In this document: one piece after another, positions 18,550 to 28,020 of the stretch
How the letters are laid out: the number at the start of each line of letters is the position of its first letter
Position numbering within the stretch: the stretch's first letter is position 1
Source: Vibrio sp. ED004
GTDB lineage: Bacteria > Pseudomonadota > Gammaproteobacteria > Enterobacterales > Vibrionaceae
Assembly: GCF_023206395.1 (NCBI RefSeq)
Contig: NZ_CP066149.1
Span: 1,488,001 to 1,552,000, forward strand
DNA: 64,000 nt
Direction of reading: 5' to 3'
Notes under the pieces: model-generated
The model's input: the letters and a program-made list of their open reading frames with translations, nothing else
Told to the model about the DNA's origin: nothing
The model's database searches: none
Translations under genes and position numbers: made by a program

Positions 18550-20160
18550 ATGAATAACGCTCGTCCAATTCGCCGCGCTCTAATCAGCGTATCAGACAAA
18601 ACTGGTATCGTTGAATTTGCACAAGCTCTTGCTAACCGTGGTGTAGATATCCTATCTACCGGTGGCACTGCTCGCCTGCTTGCTGAAAAAGGCATCTCTG
18701 TTACAGAAGTATCTGACTACACTGGTTTCCCAGAAATGATGGACGGCCGTGTTAAGACTCTGCACCCAAAAGTTCATGGTGGTGTTCTAGGCCGTCGTGG
18801 TCAAGACGATGACGTGATGGAAACTCACGGTATCAACCCTATCGATATGGTTGTTGTAAACCTATACCCATTCGCAGAAACCGTTGCTAAAGAAGGTTGT
18901 ACCCTTGCTGATGCTGTTGAGAACATCGACATCGGCGGTCCTACAATGGTTCGCTCTGCAGCGAAAAACCACAAAGACGTGACTATCGTTGTAAACGCAC
19001 ACGACTACGAGCGCGTTGTAGCTGAAATAGACGCTAACGAGAAATCTCTAACACTAGAGACTCGTTTCGACCTCGCTATCGCAGCATTCGAGCACACAGC
19101 TTCTTACGACGGCATGATCGCAAACTACTTCGGCACTATGGTTCCATCTTACGGTGCCTCTCTACTTGATGAAGAAGGAAAGAAGGCTGACGAAGAAAGC
19201 AAATTCCCTCGCACGTTCAACCAACAGTTCGAGAAAAAACAAGACATGCGCTACGGTGAGAACAGCCACCAAGCAGCAGCATTCTACGTTGAAGCAAACC
19301 CAGAAGAAGCATCAGTGTCTACTGCTCGCCAAATTCAAGGTAAAGCGCTTTCTTACAACAACATCGCTGACACTGACGCAGCACTTGAGTGTGTGAAAGA
19401 GTTCGACCAGCCAGCATGTGTGATCGTTAAGCACGCTAACCCATGTGGTGTGGCACTAGGTGAAGACATCCTAGAAGCTTACGACCGTGCATTCAAAACA
19501 GACCCAACGTCTGCATTTGGCGGCATCATCGCTTTCAACCGTGAACTAGACGCAGCAACAGCAACGGCTATCACTGAGCGTCAATTCGTTGAAGTTATCA
19601 TTGCACCTTCTGTTTCTGCTGAAGCAGTAGAAATCGTAGCGGCTAAGAAAAACCTTCGCCTACTTGAGTGTGGTGAGTGGACAACTAAGACAACTGGCTT
19701 TGACGTGAAACGCGTTAACGGTGGCTTGCTAGTTCAAGACCGTGACCAAGGCATGGTGTCTGAAGATGACCTTAAAGTGGTTTCTAAACGCCAACCTACA
19801 GCTGAAGAGCTAAAAGACGCACTATTCTGCTGGAAAGTAGCGAAGTACGTTAAATCTAACGCTATCGTTTACTCGAAAGGCGACATGACTATCGGTGTAG
19901 GCGCAGGCCAGATGAGCCGCGTTTACTCTGCGAAAATCGCAGGCATCAAAGCTGCAGACGAAGGTCTACAGGTTGAAGGTTGTGTGATGGCATCTGATGC
20001 ATTCTTCCCATTCCGTGACGGTATCGACGCGGCAGCAGAAGCGGGTATCAAGTGTGTTATCCAACCAGGCGGCTCTATGCGTGATGACGAAGTGATCGCA
20101 GCAGCAGACGAGCACGGCATGGCGATGATCTTTACTGGCATGCGTCACTTCCGCCACTAA
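18550..20160 (+). CDS. purH: Bifunctional AICAR transformylase/IMP cyclohydrolase
   Basis: Last two steps of de novo IMP synthesis. The N-terminal cyclohydrolase domain ([27 protein letters not shown], about 1-200) joins the C-terminal formyltransferase domain (RYGENSHQ near 235, VKHANPCG near 296, [13 protein letters not shown] near 325). A 20-residue acidic insertion (about residues 205-225) between the domains is somewhat charged. GAGGAAGATGG precedes the ATG. purD follows 285 bases later, separated by an ERIC-like repeat. Confidence 0.98.
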   Translation: MNNARPIRRALISVSDKTGIVEFAQALANRGVDILSTGGTARLLAEKGISVTEVSDYTGFPEMMDGRVKTLHPKVHGGVLGRRGQDDDVMETHGINPIDMVVVNLYPFAETVAKEGCTLADAVENIDIGGPTMVRSAAKNHKDVTIVVNAHDYERVVAEIDANEKSLTLETRFDLAIAAFEHTASYDGMIANYFGTMVPSYGASLLDEEGKKADEESKFPRTFNQQFEKKQDMRYGENSHQAAAFYVEANPEEASVSTARQIQGKALSYNNIADTDAALECVKEFDQPACVIVKHANPCGVALGEDILEAYDRAFKTDPTSAFGGIIAFNRELDAATATAITERQFVEVIIAPSVSAEAVEIVAAKKNLRLLECGEWTTKTTGFDVKRVNGGLLVQDRDQGMVSEDDLKVVSKRQPTAEELKDALFCWKVAKYVKSNAIVYSKGDMTIGVGAGQMSRVYSAKIAGIKAADEGLQVEGCVMASDAFFPFRDGIDAAAEAGIKCVIQPGGSMRDDEVIAAADEHGMAMIFTGMRHFRH

Positions 20161-20163
20161 TCT

Positions 20164-20293
20164 CCTCTTCGTATTTGGCACTGTGGCGTCGTTAGCTGCT
20201 TTCGCCCACCCCGGTCACATACCGAGCTATGCTCCCGGGGATGGGCTCAATTGCTGCCTAGCCACATCACCAACTACTTTGAGCAAGACTTAT
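20164..20293. repeat. ERIC-like intergenic palindromic repeat
   Basis: An imperfect long palindrome fills the purH-purD gap. The core CGCCCACCCCGGTCAC ... GCTCCCGGGGATGGGCTC matches the central part of the enterobacterial ERIC element (CGCTCACCCCAGTCAC ... GCTCCTGGGGATTCACTC). Outer arms also pair (GTGGC near 20183 with GCCAC near 20261), and the tail ACTACTTTGAGCAAGACTTATG resembles the ERIC end. ERIC elements are reported in vibrios. If transcribed it would make a long hairpin inside a purHD message. Confidence 0.75.
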
Positions 20294-20445
20294 GATTTTG
20301 TTTTTTTTTAAATATTCCGATATTTGAAATACGTAGAGCAAGTCAGTGACTTTAGTTCAAGGAAAACACGCGGAGCTTATGACCATAAGTGAGCATGTTT
20401 GACACAGAAATAAAGGCTCTGAAGCAGCTATAAGGATTTTAAAAC

Positions 20446-21735
20446 ATGAATGTACTTATTATTGGTGCCGGCGGTCGTGAGCACGCACTAGGTTGGAAAG
20501 CAGCACAAAACCCAAACGTTGAAACAGTATTCATCGCTCCAGGTAACGCAGGTACTGCACTTGAGCCGAAACTTGAGAACGTAAACATCGGTGTTGAAGA
20601 CATCGCAGGTTTAGTCGCGTTTGCTCAAGAGAAAAAAATCGAACTGACTATCGTTGGCCCTGAAGCGCCATTGGTTATTGGTGTGGTTGACGCATTCCGC
20701 GAAGTCGGTCTGCCTATCTTTGGTCCGACTCAAGCAGCAGCGCAGCTTGAAGGTTCTAAAGCATTCACTAAAGACTTCCTAGCTCGTCATGACATCCCAA
20801 CGGGTTACTACGCAAACTTCACTGAGATTGACCCAGCTATCGCTTACGTACGTGAGCAAGGCGCACCAATCGTAGTGAAAGCAGATGGTCTTGCCGCTGG
20901 TAAAGGCGTTATCGTTGCGATGACACTTGAAGAAGCTGAAGATGCAATCAAAGACATGCTTGCTGGCAACGCATTTGGCGAAGCAGGCAGCCGCGTGGTG
21001 ATTGAAGAGTTCCTTGAAGGCGAAGAAGCGAGCTTCATCGTCATGGTTGACGGTTCTAGCGTTCTGCCTATGGCCACCAGCCAAGATCACAAACGTGTTG
21101 GCGACAAAGACACTGGTCCGAATACTGGCGGCATGGGTGCTTACTCTCCAGCTCCAGTTGTGACGCCAGAAATCCACAACCGTATCCTTGAGGAAGTTAT
21201 CTACCCAACGGTACGTGGTATGGATGCTGAAGGCGCGCCTTACACTGGTTTCCTTTACGCTGGCCTAATGATCGATGCTGATGGTACGCCTAAGGTTATC
21301 GAATACAACTGCCGCTTCGGCGACCCTGAAACGCAACCTATCATGATGCGTATGGAGTCAGACCTTGTTGAACTTTGCCTAATGGCTATCGACGAGAAGC
21401 TGGACGAAGCAGAGTCTAAGTGGGATCCACGCGCTTCGATCGGTGTTGTTCTTGCGGCTGGCGGCTACCCTGCTGACTACGCAAAAGGTGACGTTATTTC
21501 ACTACCAACAAGCGATGTTGAAGGCCAAAAGGTTTTCCACGCAGGTACTACAAATAACGAAGCTGGCGACGTTGTGACAAACGGCGGCCGTGTACTGTGT
21601 GCAACAGCGCTAGGTAACACAGTTTCTGAGGCTCAGGAGCGTGCTTACGCGTTAACGAAGCAAGTTAGCTGGAATGGTATGTTCCACCGCAATGACATTG
21701 GTTACCGTGCGATTGCGCGCGAGCAAGAGCAGTAA
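20446..21735 (+). CDS. purD: Phosphoribosylamine-glycine ligase (GAR synthetase)
   Basis: ATP-dependent joining of glycine to phosphoribosylamine in purine synthesis. The 429 residues match the family. Visible are MNVLIIGAGGREHALGWK, the ATP-grasp segments VVKADGLAAGKGV (about 142-154) and PNTGGMGAYSPAP (about 225-237), and FNCRFGDPETQ-like YNCRFGDPETQ (about 287-297). AAGGAT precedes the ATG. Probably co-transcribed with purH. Confidence 0.97.
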   Translation: MNVLIIGAGGREHALGWKAAQNPNVETVFIAPGNAGTALEPKLENVNIGVEDIAGLVAFAQEKKIELTIVGPEAPLVIGVVDAFREVGLPIFGPTQAAAQLEGSKAFTKDFLARHDIPTGYYANFTEIDPAIAYVREQGAPIVVKADGLAAGKGVIVAMTLEEAEDAIKDMLAGNAFGEAGSRVVIEEFLEGEEASFIVMVDGSSVLPMATSQDHKRVGDKDTGPNTGGMGAYSPAPVVTPEIHNRILEEVIYPTVRGMDAEGAPYTGFLYAGLMIDADGTPKVIEYNCRFGDPETQPIMMRMESDLVELCLMAIDEKLDEAESKWDPRASIGVVLAAGGYPADYAKGDVISLPTSDVEGQKVFHAGTTNNEAGDVVTNGGRVLCATALGNTVSEAQERAYALTKQVSWNGMFHRNDIGYRAIAREQEQ

Positions 21736-21804
21736 TCAATGTCATCACTCGCTTAATACGAATACGGTAAGTGAGTGACCACAAAAGACTGTTCGCAACA
21801 AAAT

Positions 21805-21834
21805 AAAAAAAGGCGCCTCTAAGGCGCCTTTTTT
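21805..21834. terminator. Bidirectional terminator after purD
   Basis: AAAAAAAGGCGCC TCTA GGCGCCTTTTTT-type hairpin with A- and T-runs on both sides, between purD and the convergent DUF1481 gene. Confidence 0.85.
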
Positions 21835-21914
21835 ACTACTTAATCTGTAGCTGTACAGACAAATCAGCACTTGACCTACCATAGGCCAAATACCCTTAAT
21901 TCTTTGATTACCCA

Positions 21915-22613
21915 CTACTCTTTCAGTAATGAAGGCCTTGTCACACAGTCATGGCTGTCATCAGCTAACATCAGTAACTCTTCAACCGACATTTTACCAA
22001 GTGAATCGCTGCCTAGAAACGCTGCATAGCTTTCCACAGACGCCAATCGGTCAATCACGAAGCTTGGTAAGGTTTGATTAAACTCAAAGCTATCAAATTC
22101 GCCGCCAGAGCATGTTTCGAAAGAACTGCCATTCCAGTACCCCTGAATCAGTCGAAAACCTTCGTCATACTGCTTCATTGTGGTTTCTAGAACCGATTTA
22201 GCTTCTTTCTGGTAGTTCTCAAGTTGTTTAGCTTGGATAGGTAAGATCTTGTTGTTAAGACGATACTGTTGATACACAGCTTCGCCTGACTTATTGAAAC
22301 GCACGTGGACACGATAAGGGACTAGCTCATTCGATGAATTGCGCTGTTCGCCTTCACGAATGAATTCACGCAGTACACCTTCCGACCAAGCATAGTCAGT
22401 TTGGTACCAGCCGTAATCGCCCACAGTGACGTAGTCAGCTGAAGTATGAGGTTGTGTTAGCTTGTTGGTGACCCAGTAGAAACTTGTCGCGTCGCCCATG
22501 ACTTGGCCGCCGGTATGAGTTTCAAATTGCTCTAGGTTTTTGCGAGGGCTTGTTGAAGAACAGCCAATGAGAAATGTAGATAACAGTGAAACGAGAAGAA
22601 ATGCTTTTTTCAT
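21915..22613 (-). CDS. DUF1481 lipoprotein (YjaH-like)
   Basis: Predicted outer-membrane or periplasmic lipoprotein of 232 residues. A signal sequence MKKAFLLVSLLSTFLIGCSS carries a lipobox LIGC with the acylated Cys at about 18. The rest is soluble with no recognised catalytic motif. Its place directly downstream of hupA on the same strand parallels yjaH (DUF1481) after hupA in E. coli, which supports the family call. The frame extends five codons upstream, but the ATG at 22613 begins the signal peptide and follows AGG. Function unknown. Confidence 0.8.
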   Translation of the reverse strand: MKKAFLLVSLLSTFLIGCSSTSPRKNLEQFETHTGGQVMGDATSFYWVTNKLTQPHTSADYVTVGDYGWYQTDYAWSEGVLREFIREGEQRNSSNELVPYRVHVRFNKSGEAVYQQYRLNNKILPIQAKQLENYQKEAKSVLETTMKQYDEGFRLIQGYWNGSSFETCSGGEFDSFEFNQTLPSFVIDRLASVESYAAFLGSDSLGKMSVEELLMLADDSHDCVTRPSLLKE

Positions 22614-22660
22614 AAAAACCTGTACCAAGGTGGAATACGACTACCTCGGTACAGTTTAGA

Positions 22661-22933
22661 TTATTTCACTGAATCTTTCAGCGCTTTACCTGCAACAAAT
22701 GCTGGAACATTTGCAGCAGCGATTTGGATCTCGTCACCAGTTTTTGGGTTACGACCAGTGCGAGCTGCACGGTGGTTTACTTTAAAAGTACCAAAACCAA
22801 TTAGCTGAACTTGATCGCCATCTTTAAGAGCATCTGTAACACCGCCAAGAGTCGCTTCTAGAGCAGCTTTAGCTTGTGCTTTAGAAAGGTCCGCTTTTTC
22901 AGCAATAAAGTCGATTAATTGAGTCTTGTTCAT
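22661..22933 (-). CDS. hupA: Histone-like DNA-binding protein HU-alpha
   Basis: Nucleoid protein of 90 residues that binds and bends DNA without strict sequence preference. It begins [20 protein letters not shown] and has the HU signature [18 protein letters not shown] (about 46-63) with the DNA-intercalating proline arm. AAGGGAAACC (minus strand) precedes the ATG. The HupA assignment rather than HupB rests on context (yjaG, yjaH-type and purHD neighbours). The 270 bases upstream contain an AT-rich promoter region; no terminator was seen before the DUF1481 gene, 47 bases away. Confidence 0.95.
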   Translation of the reverse strand: MNKTQLIDFIAEKADLSKAQAKAALEATLGGVTDALKDGDQVQLIGFGTFKVNHRAARTGRNPKTGDEIQIAAANVPAFVAGKALKDSVK

Positions 22934-23203
22934 TTTAGGTTTCCCTTCTTTGTATTTTTGAATTCAATTCACTCTAAAACATAAATGCCCCATCTGGCAA
23001 AGGTTTGTCGTCGATCTTTAGCTCTAATGCCGTAGTTTTAGCCATAATATGAGTAATAACTCACAATTTGTTACTGATTTTATTGAGCAAGCCCTTGTTT
23101 AAAAGGGGCTCAGCGCAAAATTAATGATGACCTAGCCACTACTTTTTCTCTATAATCCACGCTGAATCGCTGATAAAGCGTACAATTTAATTTAAGGGCA
23201 AAC

Positions 23204-24355
23204 ATGCTGCTGCTAACTATTTACGTCTCCATTGCTATTGGAGTTTCTTTCATTTGTTCTGTTTTGGAAGCTGTACTTTTGAGTATTAGTCCGAGCTACA
23301 TTGCTCAACTAAAACAAAATGGGCACCCTGCAGCAGAATCATTAGACAAACTGAAAACAGATATTGACCGTCCACTGGCATCAATTTTAACGCTCAACAC
23401 CATCGCGCACACGATCGGTGCTGCGACAGCGGGTGCACAAGCAGCGGTTGTATTTGGTAGCCAATGGTTGGGTGTATTCTCAGCTGTGCTAACTCTGGGT
23501 ATTTTGGTCTTGTCTGAGATTGTTCCAAAAACGATTGGTGCAACCTACTGGCGTCAACTTGCTCCTGCATCATCAACCGTACTTCGTTGGATGGTGTTCT
23601 TCCTAACTCCGTTTGTTTGGTTCTCAGAGCAAATTACAAAGCGTCTGGCTCGTGGCCACCAAGCACCAAAAATGCGTGATGAGCTATCTGCAATGGCAAT
23701 TTTGGCTAAAGAGAGCGGTGAGTTTGCAGAAGGCGAATCAAAAATCCTGAGCAACCTACTTGGCATTCAAGACGTGCCTGTGACTCAAGTAATGACACCA
23801 CGCCCGGTTGTATTCCGTGTTGATGCGGAAATGAGTGTGAATACTTTCCTTGAGCAACACAAAGACACGCCATTCTCTCGCCCGCTGGTTTACAGCGAGC
23901 AGAGCGATAACATCATCGGCTTTGTCCATCGCTTGGAGCTGTTTAGATTGCAGCAAGCCGGTTGTGGCGAAAAAGCGCTAGGTGAAGTGATGCGTCCTAT
24001 TCACGTGTTGCTGAACAACATGGGCTTAGCAAAAGCTTTTGACCAAATGATGGCGAACCGCCTGCAACTGTCTTTGGTTGTTGATGAGTACGGCACCATT
24101 CAGGGCATCATCACCCTAGAAGATATCTTTGAGCACCTTGTCGGTGAAGAGATCGTCGACGAAGCGGATAAAACCACCGACATGCAAGAGCTGGCGTTTC
24201 AACGCTGGGAAAAGTGGAAAGAAACACACGGTGTTATCGAAAACCGCGATGAAGAGGACGAGCTAGAGGAAGAAACTCCAGCAGACAACGAAACCTCTGA
24301 TTCAAAAAATGCGGATGAAGAGCAAGCGCCAAAAGAAGAGAAAAAAAACGCTTAA
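23204..24355 (+). CDS. CNNM/DUF21 and CBS-domain membrane protein
   Basis: A 383-residue member of the CorC/HlyC-type hemolysin superfamily. A DUF21/CNNM transmembrane domain (about 1-150, three to four helices including a GILVLSEIVPKTIG segment) is followed by two CBS motifs (about 185-310; MTPRPVVFRV, LVVDEYGTIQGIITLEDIFE) and a very acidic tail (about 330-383) rich in Glu and Asp. It lacks the C-terminal CorC_HlyC domain. Relatives (CNNM, MpfA) are linked to Mg2+ or divalent metal homeostasis; the ion here is unknown. Single gene with its own terminator. Confidence 0.85.
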   Translation: MLLLTIYVSIAIGVSFICSVLEAVLLSISPSYIAQLKQNGHPAAESLDKLKTDIDRPLASILTLNTIAHTIGAATAGAQAAVVFGSQWLGVFSAVLTLGILVLSEIVPKTIGATYWRQLAPASSTVLRWMVFFLTPFVWFSEQITKRLARGHQAPKMRDELSAMAILAKESGEFAEGESKILSNLLGIQDVPVTQVMTPRPVVFRVDAEMSVNTFLEQHKDTPFSRPLVYSEQSDNIIGFVHRLELFRLQQAGCGEKALGEVMRPIHVLLNNMGLAKAFDQMMANRLQLSLVVDEYGTIQGIITLEDIFEHLVGEEIVDEADKTTDMQELAFQRWEKWKETHGVIENRDEEDELEEETPADNETSDSKNADEEQAPKEEKKNA

Positions 24356-24380
24356 TCTCGATTTGATATCGTCAGATACA

Positions 24381-24410
24381 ATAAAGGCTCCCAAGGGAGC
24401 CTTTATTTTT
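24381..24410 (+). terminator. Terminator after the CNNM gene
   Basis: AAAGGCTCCC AA GGGAGCCTTT hairpin followed by ATTTTT; can also act on the convergent yjaG transcript. Confidence 0.8.
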
Positions 24411-24435
24411 ATTCGTACTTTGATGCGATAACGAA

Positions 24436-25023
24436 TTATAACGCGACACCAATGTTACTGACTGGGTCTTCACGCAGTTCGTGGCGTAGGTCTTTAATAA
24501 GCTCTAGGTCACGCTCAGTCGTTTCGCGTAGAGGTCGGAAGATGGCCCACTGAACATCCCACTCTTCACACACCGCTTCGTTTTCTTTCTGGTTTTCGTT
24601 TGTCACTTCATCTGCGCCTTGAGCAAACTCAAGCTCAGCAACCGTCTTCACCGATTGTTGACTCACTTTAATCACAGCTTCAAACATGTGCTCACGGTCA
24701 AGCAGACCATGGATCAACGTTGCTAAACCTTGGCACGCGTCCATTGCAGGGTAGACACCATAGAAGTCAAAATCATCTGCGCTAGGGAATAGTTCTTCTA
24801 CTTTCTCTAGTTGACGTTCAAAGTTCACCTTTGCCGTTTTAACCGTTAGGATTTCCCAAATGCTATCCAAAACATCACGATAGATTCGAGCTTCCGCAAA
24901 TTCTGTATTCTCACAAAACATGGCATAGTTAGGGTACATACGCTCACATAGACACGCCATAAAGGTAATTTGTTGCCAAGGTTCTAACTTTTCAAGACGA
25001 ACCTGCAGTGGATTCTGAAGCAT
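24436..25023 (-). CDS. yjaG: YjaG family protein (DUF416)
   Basis: A 195-residue cytosolic protein. The N-terminal MLQNPLQVRLEKLEPWQQITFMACLCERMYPNY-type sequence is characteristic of DUF416 (quoted only in part here: residues 1-20 MLQNPLQVRLEKLEPWQQIT). Acidic, mostly helical, no catalytic motif seen. The frame opens with a GTG two codons earlier; the ATG at 25023 is preferred. It is close to hupA as in E. coli, though here the CNNM gene sits between. Function not established. Confidence 0.85.
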   Translation of the reverse strand: MLQNPLQVRLEKLEPWQQITFMACLCERMYPNYAMFCENTEFAEARIYRDVLDSIWEILTVKTAKVNFERQLEKVEELFPSADDFDFYGVYPAMDACQGLATLIHGLLDREHMFEAVIKVSQQSVKTVAELEFAQGADEVTNENQKENEAVCEEWDVQWAIFRPLRETTERDLELIKDLRHELREDPVSNIGVAL

Positions 25024-25094
25024 AGTCACTCAATAATTGCAGAAAAAGACAGCGAAAGTGTACTTGATAAACCCTGGGGGGAAAAGGTAAGCCG

Positions 25095-26021
25095 ATGAAC
25101 AATTTTACGAATAAGCTCTATATTCTTACTGAGCATGACGATACCTATACGCAACTGATTCTAAACCAGGATTTACCCGACTTAGAAATCACTCAAAACC
25201 CCGAGTTAGCTGAGATTGTATTAGCCTCGCCTCCCCTCATAGCCGAGCGTCTTAACGAGTTTAAAACGCTTGATTGGGTACAAAGCACCTACGCTGGCAT
25301 CAATAAGCTCACTCAACCAGAGCTTCGTCAGGATTACACGCTGACCAACGTCAAAGGTATCTTCGGTCCTGCTATCGCGGAGTACGTTTTAGGTTACGCC
25401 ATCAGCCACTTTAGACACTTTCCTCATTACCACCAGCAACAACAGCAACGAAGCTGGCAGCCTCAGCTTTATTCTAGCCTAACTGACAAGACCATGGTGA
25501 TTTTAGGAACGGGGTCTATTGGTAGTCATTTAGCAAAAACCGCTGAAGCGTTTGGCATTCATACCATTGGCGTCAACCGCACAGGCATTCCATCAAAGCA
25601 AGAGACCTTCAAAGACACATTCCACATCAATGAGTTAAAAGCCGCCCTCAAGCAAGCGGATATTGTGGTCAATACCCTGCCATCAACACCTGAAACCAAT
25701 CAACTACTTAATCAAGCCACTCTCGGTTACTGTTCTAATGTACTGCTGTTTAATGTCGGCAGAGGGGAAAGCATCGACAACAAAGCCTTGCTGTTAGCGA
25801 TTAAAAACCGATGGGTAGAACACGCATTTTTAGATGTATTTGAAAGCGAACCCCTTTCGCAAGATCACCCTTTCTGGAAACTCCCGCAAGTGACGATTAC
25901 GCCACACATTGCTGCACTCAGTGAGCCAAGACAAGTGGTCGAGATCTTTGCAGAGAATTACCAACAATGGCGAGATGGTTTTACACTGAACCATGTCATT
26001 GATTTTGATAAAGGCTACTGA
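25095..26021 (+). CDS. D-isomer-specific 2-hydroxyacid dehydrogenase
   Basis: A 308-residue NAD(P)-dependent dehydrogenase of the GhrA/D-lactate-dehydrogenase type. The nucleotide-binding motif is ILGTGSIGSHLAKT (about 136-149). The catalytic Arg lies in NVGRGESID (about 220-228), the Glu in DVFESEPL (about 250-257) and the His in TPHIAALSEP (about 276-285). Likely substrates are glyoxylate, hydroxypyruvate or another 2-ketoacid; specificity cannot be read from sequence. Its stop TGA shares one base with the ATG of the next gene (ACTGATG), so the two are translationally coupled. Confidence 0.9.
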   Translation: MNNFTNKLYILTEHDDTYTQLILNQDLPDLEITQNPELAEIVLASPPLIAERLNEFKTLDWVQSTYAGINKLTQPELRQDYTLTNVKGIFGPAIAEYVLGYAISHFRHFPHYHQQQQQRSWQPQLYSSLTDKTMVILGTGSIGSHLAKTAEAFGIHTIGVNRTGIPSKQETFKDTFHINELKAALKQADIVVNTLPSTPETNQLLNQATLGYCSNVLLFNVGRGESIDNKALLLAIKNRWVEHAFLDVFESEPLSQDHPFWKLPQVTITPHIAALSEPRQVVEIFAENYQQWRDGFTLNHVIDFDKGY

Positions 26022-26614
26022 TGTCTTCTTCGCTACTTAAAGAGATACGACAATGCACTGCATGTGAGCCTCACCTCTCGCATGGTGCCAACCCTGTCAT
26101 TCAAGCACATCCAAACGCGCGCTTGCTGATCATAGGTCAAGCGCCGGGTATCAAGGTGCATGAGTCATCCATCCCTTGGAACGATGCCAGTGGTGAACGC
26201 TTGAGAGAATGGCTAGGGATAGACAGCGATACTTTTTATGACGAAAAAAAAGTCGCGATTGTGCCTATGAGTTTTTGTTACCCGGGGAAAGGAAAAAGTG
26301 GCGACCTCCCTCCAAGACCAGAATGTGCTGAGTTGTGGCATCAGAAAGTACTGCAATCACTACCCAATATCCAAATGACACTATTGATTGGTCAGTACGC
26401 GCAAAATTATTATTTGAAGGAAAGAACAACCAAAACACTGACTGAGACAGTCAAGAACTGGCAGGCTTGGGCACCGGAGTTTTTACCACTTCCCCACCCT
26501 TCACCACGCAATAATATCTGGCTCAAGAAGAACCCTTGGTTTGAGAGAGACGTCATTCCTTATATCCGAATGCACATCTCAGAGCATTTGGCCTACCATG
26601 ATCCAAATGCTTAA
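26021..26614 (+). CDS. Uracil-DNA-glycosylase family protein
   Basis: 197 residues with the uracil-DNA-glycosylase superfamily fold signature. IIGQAPGIKVHESSIPWND (about 37-55) corresponds to motif 1 with the water-activating loop, and LPHPSPRNNIWLKKNP (about 155-170) to motif 2 with the His of the HPSP loop. N-terminal cysteines CTACEPH resemble the iron-sulfur UDG families but the full four-Cys set is not evident. These proteins are usually listed as UDG family members without shown activity. It overlaps the dehydrogenase gene by one base. Confidence 0.85.
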   Translation: MSSSLLKEIRQCTACEPHLSHGANPVIQAHPNARLLIIGQAPGIKVHESSIPWNDASGERLREWLGIDSDTFYDEKKVAIVPMSFCYPGKGKSGDLPPRPECAELWHQKVLQSLPNIQMTLLIGQYAQNYYLKERTTKTLTETVKNWQAWAPEFLPLPHPSPRNNIWLKKNPWFERDVIPYIRMHISEHLAYHDPNA

Positions 26615-26674
26615 TTTACTGCACACTGTCGAAATTCAACGAATATTGAATGCTGATATGAAGGCAATAAAAAA

Positions 26675-27967
26675 GGTTCATCGCGGCTTTCCGGGGAAAG
26701 CCGCTTTTATCTTCAAGAAGAAGTAGTCTGTATCTCGATATCCATACCCCATTCGCTTGATTAACTTTATTTTGTTGTTTATCCCTTCCAATGTGCAGGT
26801 GTTGAGCGGATAAGTTGCCGATGCAATAATACCGTGAAGATAAGGCCTCAGTTTTCGTGCAAACTCTTTCAATGGCTTAATTCCACTCTCTTGCACTTGT
26901 GCCCACCATACCTCCCAGAGCCCCTTAGCATGTGCTTCTGATTTACAGTACCAAAGCTCTTTGAGTTGTGAGCCGAGTATATAAGTGGCCATCAAGTCCT
27001 TATTGATATTCAATATTTCAGTAAGATAGCTATCTTGTCGTGCATTTAAATTATCTCTGTTTTTCAGCAGTACCCAGCGTGAGCGCTTCACACATTGCCT
27101 CGCTTTTTTATCCTGCTTGAGTTTGTTAGCTTGGTCGACTCTGACTCTATCCATCACCTCACGACCGAACTTAGCAACAACATGGAATAAGTCGTAAACG
27201 ATTTTTGCATTCGGGCAGTGCGCTTGAACTTCAAGGTCAAAAGCCGTATTCATGTCCATTGCGACCGCTTCGATATTGTTACCATGCTTGCCTAACTGCT
27301 CGAAAAACGGTCGTATGTCCTTGCGGCTACGACCTAACCCTATCCAAATGACTTGGTGAGTCTTAGCATCAGCGATGACTGTGGCATATCAGTGCCCTTT
27401 AAAGATGGCGAACTCGTCCATGACGAGCTGCCTTAGCCCTTCCCATTTCACTGACGGTACCACTTGGCGAAGTCGACGTTTATCTATCTCTTTAATGGTG
27501 TGCCAATGAACGCTCGTTAACTGGGAGATATGCTTAATGGGAAGAAGAGGCAGTAGTTGTTCTATATAGCTTTTAGACGCGTCGTTATACGAGCATAAGG
27601 CTCTAACCAAGATAGAAACTCTGTTTTTATGCCGCAGTCACGACACTTGATCCTTCGAGTTTGAACGGAAAGCTCAACAGGAACATTGAACAACATGGCC
27701 TCTTTCACATGACGCCATTGATACTCATGGATAGCCTCAGCTTCAAGACCGCAAAGGCATTTAGCCTCAGAATTAGGTTTAAGAGTTAGTGTAACAAGTG
27801 ATGCTGTCTGGTGAGACTTTACTATTTTAAAGCCTTCCCAGAATGAAGATAGGAAAGTATGATTCGGCATGAAAACGGTAGTTTGTGTATGATTTTTGTT
27901 TGGCGACTAAACCATATCACTTACTACCGTTTTTTTGTTTTTAGTTCCCGCTAATCCGCGATGAACC
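26675..27967 (-). mobile_element. ISL3-family insertion sequence, copy 2 (1293 bp)
   Basis: The same element as at 11259-12553 with ends GGTTCATCGCGG. The flanking 8-bp direct repeats are ATAAAAAA (26667-26674 and 27968-27975). The right-hand repeat is part of the T-tract of the hemE terminator. Differences from copy 1 are a few substitutions and four single-base indels. Confidence 0.93.
26678..27870 (-). pseudogene. ISL3-family transposase, disrupted (copy 2)
   Basis: The same ~397-residue transposase as copy 1, broken differently. A missing T in the run at 27571-27574 shifts the frame (reads ...TTRLKAI then stop). The same in-frame TGA as in copy 1 is at 27389-27391, between FKGH and YATVIADA where the family has an amino acid. 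The rest of the DDE domain (FFEQLG, AMDMNTAF, EGINNKIK) is in one frame here. Both copies are therefore inactive as written unless the TGA is read through and the shift bypassed. Confidence 0.9.
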
Positions 27968-28001
27968 ATAAAAAAGCGCTGCGGGTTGCCCAGCAGCGCT
28001 T
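27968..28001 (-). terminator. Intrinsic terminator of hemE, IS-invaded
   Basis: On the minus strand AAGCGCTGC and GCAGCGCTT form a long GC-rich stem followed by TTTTTTAT. These last eight bases are the target duplication of IS copy 2. Confidence 0.85.
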
Positions 28002-28020
28002 GAAATCATCTTACTCAGAA

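Noticed and set aside
20161..20300. CRISPR-like or riboswitch element between purH and purD
   Set aside because: It is one long imperfect palindrome matching the ERIC core, without repeats and spacers or a known aptamer.
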